Source of the DNA: an uncultured Duodenibacillus sp.
Lineage (GTDB): Bacteria > Pseudomonadota > Gammaproteobacteria > Burkholderiales > Burkholderiaceae_F
Assembly: GCA_944390745.1 (NCBI GenBank)
Contig: CALXQK010000002.1
Location: 20,823-84,822, forward strand
DNA length: 64,000 bases
Direction: 5' to 3'
Shown in pieces: positions 1 through 6,561 of the stretch (position 1 is its first letter; each line of letters starts with the position of its first letter). A program made the position numbers and the translations under genes. The notes under the pieces were generated by a model, which searched no databases, had not been told where the DNA came from, and saw only the letters and a list, made by a program, of their open reading frames with translations.

Positions 1-619
1 CGAGGTGCGTGGCCACCGGGAAGTGTTCGCCGGTCTTGAGAATGAGGTCGTGTCGGCGCAGCTCCTGCGGGGCGTGCGGCGTCCCGTGCCTGCGCAGATA
101 CGCCGGGCAGGCCAGCGGCATGGTGAAGGCATGCATGGCGGGGTAAATGACGAGATCCTCGCGGCTGGGGGTGTAGGGAAGGAATGCGACGTCGATGTCG
201 CGGCGCAGCAGCTCCTCGACGCCCTTTTCAATCGAGGCCTCAATGACGACGTGCGGGGCGATTGCGCGGTATTCGGCAAGCTGCGCGTTGAGATAAAAGC
301 GCCCGATGCCCACCGGAGTGGAGAGCCGCACCACATGGCGCATCGACTTCGTCGTGCCGAGGAAGACTTCAAAGTCCCTCCAGGCGGGCAGCGCCTTTCG
401 GAGCGCGGCGAGAACCTCGCCTCCGGCCGGGGTCGGCGCAAGCGGGCGCGCCGCGCGGCAGATCAAGTCTTCCCCGTAGGCCTGCTCAAGCCGTGCGAGA
501 AGCCGGCTGGCCTTGCTGACGCTGAGGTCAAGTTCAATGGCCGCCCGTGAAAGACTGCCCGTGCGTGCGACGGATTCAAACACCTGCCATGCGGTGAGGT
601 TGGAAAGCAAGGGATGCAT
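1..619 (-). CDS. LysR-family transcriptional regulator (3' end outside window)
   Basis: The gene runs leftward from an ATG at 619 and stays open to the window edge, giving about 206 N-terminal residues. I translated it by hand because no stop lies inside the window. The start is MHPLLSNLTAWQVFESVAR, followed by a winged-helix segment with the usual LysR spacing (SLSRAAIELDLSVSKASRLLARLE, about residues 22-45). A substrate-binding domain then begins (GIGRFYLNAQLAEYR, later DIDVAFLPYTPSRED). LysR proteins bind DNA as tetramers and sense a small ligand through the C-terminal domain, most of which is missing here. It resembles the second LysR protein at 2640-3701 in general layout. No ligand or target can be assigned; the neighbouring reductase gene is a candidate target by proximity only. 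Confidence 0.85.
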   Translation of the reverse strand, partial: MHPLLSNLTAWQVFESVARTGSLSRAAIELDLSVSKASRLLARLEQAYGEDLICRAARPLAPTPAGGEVLAALRKALPAWRDFEVFLGTTKSMRHVVRLSTPVGIGRFYLNAQLAEYRAIAPHVVIEASIEKGVEELLRRDIDVAFLPYTPSREDLVIYPAMHAFTMPLACPAYLRRHGTPHAPQELRRHDLILKTGEHFPVATHL

Positions 620-772
620 GGAAACGGCAGCGGCACGCAAGAAACATCAGTGCATGCGAGTGAGGATTGTCCGGCACGTGCCCGACAGCCGCCACCGGAT
701 GCGCCTTCATGAGGGCGTGCGTTCGACGACAGGAAGGATGACTGCATTTTATGGGCGCCGCAGCCGGAGAGG

Positions 773-818
773 AAAAAAACGCCAGACCGCTGCTCCTGTG
801 GTGGTTTCGGCCTGGCGT
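773..818 (-). terminator. Rho-independent terminator of the flavoprotein gene
   Basis: Arms ACGCCAG (779-785) and CTGGCGT (812-818) can pair, and on the minus strand the stem is followed by a run of seven T (773-779). It lies about 80 bases past the stop of the flavoprotein gene. Confidence 0.75.
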
Positions 819-897
819 ACGAGGGGAGAAAGTGCGGGACCCGTGCCGCGAAAGCCTGGCAAGGCCGCCAGGCCTTCCGGGGAGTGGTCAGGAAGCC

Positions 898-2406
898 CTA
901 GACGGGTTTTTCCCTTGCGGCATTGGCGCCGGTGATGCGCCCGTAGACCGTCGCCATGGAAATGCCGCTGATGCCGCCGCCGCCCAGGTTGCACTGGTAG
1001 GCGAGGTGGCCCGTGACGTCGCCCGCGGCGTAAAGGCCGGGGACCGGCCTGGCGCGGGTGTCCATCACCTGGCCCTCGGCATTGATTTCAATGCCGGAGT
1101 ACGAGGTGTAGATGCGCGGGCCGCACTCAAAGGCGTAGAAGGGCGGCTTGTCGATGGCTGCCAGAAGCGCCTTGCGTCCGAGGACGCTGTCCCTGCCCTT
1201 TGCAACGTCGGCGTTGTACTTCTCGATCGTGGCCTTGAGCTGGGCGGCGTCGATCTTTTCGCCCTTGGCAAGGGCTTCGATCGAGTCGTACTTGTTGACC
1301 ACCTCGGTGGTGAACATGGGCTTGAGGCAGCCATCCTTGAAAGCCTCGTAGGTCTTGCTGTCAAACACCCAGTCAGCCAGCTTGATGCCCTTTTCGGTCA
1401 TCTTGTGGCAGGCGGCAAGATAGCCCTTGCTTTCGTCTTCAAAGCGCAGGCCCTTCTTGTCGACGACAATGAGCGGCGCCTCGGTCATCGGAAGCCCCAT
1501 GGACTGGCCCTTGTGCGTGCCGACAAAGAGCATGTTCATGCCGAAGCCGTTGGTTTCGACGATCATGTTCGCGCCGAGACTCAAGGCCGCGACGATGCCG
1601 TCGCCCGTATTGAGCCTGGAGCCCAGGGATGGCGTGCCGGCAAGGTACGGATGGAAGCGCTTGACGAGCTCCGGACTGTTGGCAAAGCCGCCCGTGGCAA
1701 GAATGACGCCGCGCCGCGCGCGGATGTTGAGAATCCTGCCCCCGGCATCCTTGACCTGGGCGCCAACCACGCGCACGCCGAGCGTCGGTTCGCCCGTGGC
1801 GGTGATGAGGCCCGTAAGCTGGGTCTGCATCTCAATGACGGCGCCCATCTTCTGCGCCTGTTTGGCAAGCGTGTCGATCAGGACGGGCGAGCCCTTCTTG
1901 TAGCCGGGGGCGACGTAGTGCACGCGCTTGCGGTTGCCGATGCCCTGCACGGGATTGGGCATGAAGCGCACGCCGTACTTCTCAAGCCAGTGCATGCCGT
2001 CGATGCCCTCGTTGTAGACGCGGCGCACGACGCGCGTGTCGCGCTTGATGAAGCGGTGCGCCTTGACGCCGCGGTCCACCGAATCCTTCCAGTTGATTTC
2101 AATCGAGTCCTCGATGCCGGCCTTCTTCTGGATTTCCGTTCCGCCGATGTAGTAGCCGCTGCCGCTCATGGCCGTGTGGCCGCCGCAGAAGGCGGCCTTT
2201 TCGCAGACGAGCACCTCGGCCTTGTTCTCACGGGCGGAAATGGCCGCGCAAAGGCCCGCCTGGCCCGCACCGAAAATAAGCACGTCGGTCGTTCTGTCCC
2301 AGGTGATGTTCTCAGCGGGCTTCCCCGCTGCAGCCATCACGCTGCCCGTACCGGCCGTCAGGGCCGCACCTGCCGCAGAGATAAGAAAATGCCGTCTTGT
2401 TGTCAT
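898..2406 (-). CDS. Tat-exported FAD-dependent reductase (flavocytochrome-c flavoprotein-like)
   Basis: A 502-residue flavoprotein. It starts with a twin-arginine signal (MTTRRHFLISAAGAA, with a small-residue h-region to about residue 27), so the folded, FAD-loaded protein is predicted to go to the periplasm. An FAD-binding Rossmann motif GAGQAGLCAA sits near residues 46-55, and the C-terminal FAD motif AGDVTGH follows PGLYA. The family (FAD-binding 2; fumarate, urocanate and related reductases) reduces C=C bonds using electrons from a quinol-oxidising cytochrome. The haem domain of classical flavocytochrome c is absent, so a separate donor is needed; the orphan NapC/NrfH-type protein at 9526-10080 is a candidate. 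The His-Thr-Met-Gly-Gly segment of fumarate reductases is replaced by CGPRIYTSYSGIE, so the substrate is unknown. It is divergent from a LysR gene. Confidence 0.85.
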   Translation of the reverse strand: MTTRRHFLISAAGAALTAGTGSVMAAAGKPAENITWDRTTDVLIFGAGQAGLCAAISARENKAEVLVCEKAAFCGGHTAMSGSGYYIGGTEIQKKAGIEDSIEINWKDSVDRGVKAHRFIKRDTRVVRRVYNEGIDGMHWLEKYGVRFMPNPVQGIGNRKRVHYVAPGYKKGSPVLIDTLAKQAQKMGAVIEMQTQLTGLITATGEPTLGVRVVGAQVKDAGGRILNIRARRGVILATGGFANSPELVKRFHPYLAGTPSLGSRLNTGDGIVAALSLGANMIVETNGFGMNMLFVGTHKGQSMGLPMTEAPLIVVDKKGLRFEDESKGYLAACHKMTEKGIKLADWVFDSKTYEAFKDGCLKPMFTTEVVNKYDSIEALAKGEKIDAAQLKATIEKYNADVAKGRDSVLGRKALLAAIDKPPFYAFECGPRIYTSYSGIEINAEGQVMDTRARPVPGLYAAGDVTGHLAYQCNLGGGGISGISMATVYGRITGANAAREKPV

Positions 2407-2548
2407 GTCAGCTCCTTGCGTGGCGCTGCAGGCCTTCCGGAGTCGTTTGCCTGAAAGCCGCAGGATTCTTGAAGAGCCCGCACCCGGGCAGGGGCGTCGC
2501 CGCCGATGCTGCGGGAGCGTTCCTCAAATCCAGTTTATGATTTTTATT

Positions 2549-2562
2549 CCTGAAATATCAGG
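2549..2562. promoter_or_regulatory. Short inverted repeat in the divergent promoter region
   Basis: CCTGA-N4-TCAGG lies in an AT-rich patch between the divergent flavoprotein and LysR genes, just upstream of the larger palindrome. It could be a second half of a LysR operator; this is inference from position. Confidence 0.3.
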
Positions 2563-2578
2563 GGTTTTAATGCAAGTA

Positions 2579-2599
2579 AACTTGACGAATCGTCAAGTT
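2579..2599. promoter_or_regulatory. Perfect palindrome, likely LysR operator
   Basis: Ten-base arms AACTTGACGA and TCGTCAAGTT flank a single A, making an uninterrupted 21-bp palindrome. It sits 41 bases before the LysR start and about 170 bases before the flavoprotein start, where LysR proteins usually bind to control themselves and the divergent gene. Binding is inferred. Confidence 0.6.
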
Positions 2600-2639
2600 C
2601 TGCTGTCGCGCACTGATCGACGCCGCAAGAGGAGGAGGC

Positions 2640-3701
2640 ATGGCGAAGGGCGTGTTTTCAAACGCATCGGTCTGGAGGGTTCTCCTCTTGATGGGCGACG
2701 GACGTTCGCTCACCGCCGCGGCGCAAGAGACGGGGCAGGAACTGTCGTCGGCCTCCAAGGCGATCTCCCGGCTGGAGGAGGGGCTTGGCGTTGCGCTCGT
2801 GGACCGGCACCAGCGCCCGGTGCGGCTCACCCGGGAGGCCCTGCGGCTTCTTCCCCATATGAGGGAGCTTGCGGCCGCGCAGCAGGCGATTGCCTCGGAG
2901 GCGCGCCGCATGCGGCGCGCTGCTCGAGCCGTGATCCGGGTGTCGCTTCCTCCCGGATCCTTCAACCAGAACAAGGTTCGGGCGTTTCGAGCCTACGAGA
3001 CCGCGCACCCGGGCGTGCGCATCGAGGCGATGGCTGACTACGGTCATGAGGCGCTGCTGCGCGGAGAGATCGATGTGGCGGCCGTCTCCTACCGGCTCGA
3101 GCATGACGAACTGGCCGTTTTCCCGCTCGGCGTGTGCGCGAATCTTCCGCTGGCCTCCCCCGAGTATCTGGCGCGCCGCGGAACGCCTCATGAGCCGGAG
3201 GAGCTGACCGGTCATACGCTTTTGCTGGTTCGCCGCAGCCATGTGCCTTTGTGCGAGACGCTCTATCGCGCCGACGAGGCCTTCAGTCTCACGCAGATGC
3301 GGCGCTTTCGCCTCGCTGCGGCTTCACCGGCGGACCGGCCGGTGCGGCTGCTTGAGCAAATTCCAGTGCAGACGGCTCCGCAGTGCGTGATTTCAAGCTA
3401 TTCCCCAACCCTGATGTCGGCGCTGCAGGGGCAGGGCATCGCCGTGGACCTCGCGCTCGGCATGGCTGCAGATCGGCTGAAAAACGGCGAGCTCGTTGCG
3501 GTTCTTGACGGCTGGCACCGGCAGTCCTGGCGAAAGTCCCTTGTCGTTCGCCGCAGGGATCTGCAGGAAAAGCCCTGGATACGGGACTTTGCCGGATGGT
3601 ACCGCAATTTTGATCCTGCGCATTCGCGCAGGCAGTGGACCCGCTGGTACCGGCACTTCGGCGTGGGGCTGAGCTGCGTGCGCCCGGAGCTTGAGTGCTG
3701 A
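2640..3701 (+). CDS. LysR-family transcriptional regulator
   Basis: A 353-residue LysR-type regulator. The N-terminal winged helix is visible (SLTAAAQETGQELSSASKAISRLEEGLG, about residues 23-50). It is followed by the linker and a periplasmic-binding-protein-like effector domain starting near IRVSLPPGSFNQNK. The family is usually about 300 residues; the surplus is at the C-terminus (WRKSLVVRRRDLQEKPWIRDFAGWYRNF and a basic tail). The ATG at 2640 has GAGGAGG immediately upstream. It is divergent from the exported flavoprotein across a 230-base gap holding a perfect palindrome, so it probably controls that reductase in response to its substrate or a related compound. That link is inference. Confidence 0.85.
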   Translation: MAKGVFSNASVWRVLLLMGDGRSLTAAAQETGQELSSASKAISRLEEGLGVALVDRHQRPVRLTREALRLLPHMRELAAAQQAIASEARRMRRAARAVIRVSLPPGSFNQNKVRAFRAYETAHPGVRIEAMADYGHEALLRGEIDVAAVSYRLEHDELAVFPLGVCANLPLASPEYLARRGTPHEPEELTGHTLLLVRRSHVPLCETLYRADEAFSLTQMRRFRLAAASPADRPVRLLEQIPVQTAPQCVISSYSPTLMSALQGQGIAVDLALGMAADRLKNGELVAVLDGWHRQSWRKSLVVRRRDLQEKPWIRDFAGWYRNFDPAHSRRQWTRWYRHFGVGLSCVRPELEC

Positions 3702-3723
3702 GCGGGGGAGCACCGGAAACAGG

Positions 3724-3767
3724 AAAAAAAGGCGCCGCAGAGGAGGCCTTGCGGCCGGCGCGGCGCC
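3724..3767 (-). terminator. Rho-independent terminator of the APC permease
   Basis: Arms GGCGCCGC (3731-3738) and GCGGCGCC (3760-3767) pair perfectly. On the minus strand they are followed by seven T (3724-3730). It is also positioned to stop convergent transcription from the LysR gene. Confidence 0.7.
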
Positions 3768-3791
3768 TGTTTGCGGAGCGCACCAGGCGCT

Positions 3792-5282
3792 CTAGACGAT
3801 GTAGGGAAGCGCGTACAAAAAGAGGGCGATCAGGCACGCCGCCGCCACGATGATGCGCCAGATCAGATACTCGCGGTCCATGGCGGCGGCCTCGGCGGGA
3901 TCCTGCGGCAGGTCGAGCGCCCCGGTGGCTGAAAGCTCAGGCGTCTCGGGCGCGGCCGCCCCCGAGCCTCGCGTGCACCACCAGTAGATGGCCAGGCCCA
4001 GCACGCACCAGACGATGCCGGTGACGAAGGCGCTCGTCTCAAGCTGCGTCATCATGTACAGGTAGATCAGCGCCGAAACAGGAGCGCCCACGGCGACAAA
4101 GGGCGCCTTGTAGGTGCGCGTCAGGTCCGGACGGCGCCGCCGCAGCGCCCAGGCCGCGAGAATGCCGATCACGTAGTAGAAAAGATCGGCAAAAAGCGAC
4201 AGCGATGCGATGTAGATGAGCGAGTCGGTCGCCACAAGCGCCATGGTCAGAAGCCCGAGCGTGATGATGGCGACATAGGGCGTCTGAAAGCGGCCGGTGC
4301 GGGCAAAGATGCGCGGCATCACGCCGTCTCTGGCCATGGTGAAGAGATAGCGCGGGATGGTGGCGATGGCCGCGTTCATCGTGGAAAAGTCTCCGCCGAA
4401 GGCAATGCCTGCGGCAAGAAGCGCAAGCGGCAGCCCCAGAATGCCCGCGGCCTTCATGGCCTCGGCATAGGGCGCCTGGGCGGTGGAAAGCGCTGCCAGA
4501 CTCTGCGCGGGCGTGATGGCAAGCAGGTACCACTGAAAGAGGGCGTTGACGGCAAACACGACGAAGGGCGCAAGAAACAGCGCGCGCGGAATGTTGATGC
4601 GCGGGTACTTGATCTCCTCGCCCATGGCCACGCAGGCCTCAAATCCGGCAAAGCACCACCAGATCATGCACACGCCCGCGGCAAAGCTCATCTCCGCATC
4701 CCGGGGAAGAAAGGACGGCGCCTCTACGAAGTTGGGCAGGTTGATGTTGGGAATCATGGTGAGAAACCAGATTGCCGCCACGCCCCAGAAAAAGAACATG
4801 AAGCCGTTTTGCAGCCGTCCGGCAATGCGCACGCCGCAGACGTTGGCGATGATGAAAAGCGCGGTCACCGCCACGGCAAGCGCCACGTCGGAAATGGGAA
4901 GCGCGATGTCGAAGGCCGCCAGAAGCGTTCGGAAGTAGTACGAAAAGGCGAGCGCCTCGCCTCCGGTGACCGCCACCAGGGAGATGATGAAGTTCCAGCC
5001 TGCCAGAACGCCTGCGGCGCGGCCGATTCCGAGGGAGGCGAACTGATAGGTGCCCCCGGCGTAGGGAAGCATGGCGCCCATCTCCGCATAAAGAAGCGCC
5101 GGATAGACGCTGATCAGAAGCGCGGCGATGGTGGCCAGAATGACCGACGGGCCCATGTAGCCCACGACATTGGAGCCGACGGTAAAAAGACCTACGCCGA
5201 TCACCGAGCCCGCGGTGATGGTGATGGCCTCGCGCAGGCCGAAGCTGCGCCGCAGGCCGCAGGTGCCTTCGGAGGATGACAT
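3792..5282 (-). CDS. APC-superfamily amino acid permease
   Basis: A 496-residue integral membrane protein with about 12-13 hydrophobic segments. The N-terminal glycine-rich signature of the amino acid-polyamine-organocation family is clear (AITITAGSVIGVGLFTVGSNVV), followed by PALLYAEMGAMLPYAGGTYQFA. It should sit in the inner membrane and import or exchange an amino acid or amine; the substrate cannot be read from sequence. I chose the ATG at 5282 (MSSSEGTCGLRRSFGLREA) because GGGAG lies upstream at a workable distance and the basic segment before the first helix is typical; the frame extends 24 codons further upstream without family character. It stands alone with its own terminator at 3724-3767. 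Confidence 0.85.
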   Translation of the reverse strand: MSSSEGTCGLRRSFGLREAITITAGSVIGVGLFTVGSNVVGYMGPSVILATIAALLISVYPALLYAEMGAMLPYAGGTYQFASLGIGRAAGVLAGWNFIISLVAVTGGEALAFSYYFRTLLAAFDIALPISDVALAVAVTALFIIANVCGVRIAGRLQNGFMFFFWGVAAIWFLTMIPNINLPNFVEAPSFLPRDAEMSFAAGVCMIWWCFAGFEACVAMGEEIKYPRINIPRALFLAPFVVFAVNALFQWYLLAITPAQSLAALSTAQAPYAEAMKAAGILGLPLALLAAGIAFGGDFSTMNAAIATIPRYLFTMARDGVMPRIFARTGRFQTPYVAIITLGLLTMALVATDSLIYIASLSLFADLFYYVIGILAAWALRRRRPDLTRTYKAPFVAVGAPVSALIYLYMMTQLETSAFVTGIVWCVLGLAIYWWCTRGSGAAAPETPELSATGALDLPQDPAEAAAMDREYLIWRIIVAAACLIALFLYALPYIV

Positions 5283-5404
5283 CGTTTTTTTTCTCCCTGG
5301 TTCTTGTTGTCCTGATCCGGCAGCGCAGCCGACGCTCCGGTCGAAGGAGGCCAATTGTGGCGCATTTCCCCGGGGATGGGAAAGACCGGGGCTGGACGCG
5401 GGCG

Positions 5405-5450
5405 AAAAAAAAACGGCTGCCCCCGCGCCGTGGGCGCGAAAAGGGCAGCC
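5405..5450 (-). terminator. Rho-independent terminator of pepN-fbp
   Basis: Arms GGCTGCCC (5415-5422) and GGGCAGCC (5443-5450) pair, followed on the minus strand by nine T (5405-5413). It lies 35 bases past the fbp stop and closes the pepN-fbp unit. Confidence 0.8.
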
Positions 5451-5484
5451 AGCCGCCGGGTCGATTGCGCGCAGCGCCGCTGCG

Positions 5485-6507
5485 TTAGCAGCGCCCGCCG
5501 TCCTCCTCGAGGTGGTAGGCGGTGACGCGCTCGACCTCCTCGCGCGCGCCGAGGAAGACCGCCACGCGCTGGTGGAGCTTTTCAGGGACCAGGCCCAGGA
5601 TGCGGGTGCGGCCGTTGGTCGCGCGGCCGCCCGCCTGCTCCATGAGCCAGCTCATGGGGTTGGCCTCATACATGAGGCGCAGCTTTCCCGGGCGCGAGGG
5701 ATCGCGGTTGTCGCGCGGATACATGAAGATGCCGCCGCGGCAGAGAATGCGGTGCACCTCGGCCACCATGGCCGCAACCCAGCGCATGTTGAAGTCCTTG
5801 CCGCGCACGCCGGTCGTGCCCTCGAGCAGCTCGGCGATGTAGCGCTTGACGGGCTGCTCCCAGTGGCGCATGTTCGAGCAGTTGATGGCGAATTCCTTGG
5901 CGGACTCGGGCACCTTGACGTTGGCGTTCGTGAGGATGTACTCGCCCGTCCGGGGATTGAGCGTGAACATGTTCACGCCGCGCCCCACGGTAAAGACCAT
6001 CTGCGTCTGCGGCCCGTAGATGACGTAGCCCGCGGCAAGCTGCCGGTCGCCGGGCTGCAGGAAGTCCTCGTCGGTCGGCGCCGAGGCGTCGCTGCGGGGG
6101 TTGACAAGCACTGAGAAGATGGTGCCGATCGAGACGTTGATGTCGATGTTGCTTGAGCCGTCGAGGGGGTCAAAGCAGATGAGGTAGGGGCGGCGCACGC
6201 CGTCGGCGGCCGGAGCCGGCAGCGAGTGGTCGAGCTCCTCGCTGGCGCAGGCGGCCACGACGCCCGTGTCGAAGACGGCCTTCACCATCATCTCGTTGCT
6301 GACGACGTCGAGCTCCTTTTGCTCCTCGCCCTGCACGTTCTGCGTGCCGTGCAGGCCGAGAATGCCCCCGAGGGCGCCGGCCTCGACGAGGCGGCTGATG
6401 TCGCGCGACACGGCGGCCACGCCCGTGAGAAGTTTGACGAGATCGGCGTCAAGCCCGAAGTCGCGCATCTGCGCGTCGAGCCAGTCCTTCAATGTGAGTT
6501 CCTGCAT
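5485..6507 (-). CDS. fbp: Fructose-1,6-bisphosphatase, class 1
   Basis: A 340-residue class 1 FBPase that hydrolyses fructose 1,6-bisphosphate to fructose 6-phosphate in the cytoplasm, the committed step of gluconeogenesis. The metal-binding core is intact (SNEMM..., then CFDPLDGSSNIDINVSIGTIFSV at about residues 110-132). Later segments NMRWVAAMVAEVHRILCRGGIFMYP and LRLMYEANPMSWLMEQAGGRA are typical of the phosphate and sugar site. Length matches the family (about 330-340). It lies 54 bases downstream of pepN on the same strand, with no obvious terminator between, so the two are probably co-transcribed, an arrangement common in Burkholderiales. It fits an organism living on peptides and organic acids rather than sugars. 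Confidence 0.96.
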   Translation of the reverse strand: MQELTLKDWLDAQMRDFGLDADLVKLLTGVAAVSRDISRLVEAGALGGILGLHGTQNVQGEEQKELDVVSNEMMVKAVFDTGVVAACASEELDHSLPAPAADGVRRPYLICFDPLDGSSNIDINVSIGTIFSVLVNPRSDASAPTDEDFLQPGDRQLAAGYVIYGPQTQMVFTVGRGVNMFTLNPRTGEYILTNANVKVPESAKEFAINCSNMRHWEQPVKRYIAELLEGTTGVRGKDFNMRWVAAMVAEVHRILCRGGIFMYPRDNRDPSRPGKLRLMYEANPMSWLMEQAGGRATNGRTRILGLVPEKLHQRVAVFLGAREEVERVTAYHLEEDGGRC

Positions 6508-6561
6508 GTCTGCCTAGTCCGAAGGCTGCGCCTTCGGCTCCTTTCCTGTCTGCTCCGGGGT

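Noticed and set aside
751-2454. A 567-codon plus-strand frame across the flavoprotein gene
   Set aside because: It reads through the terminator and the reverse complement of FAD motifs, and has no domain of its own.
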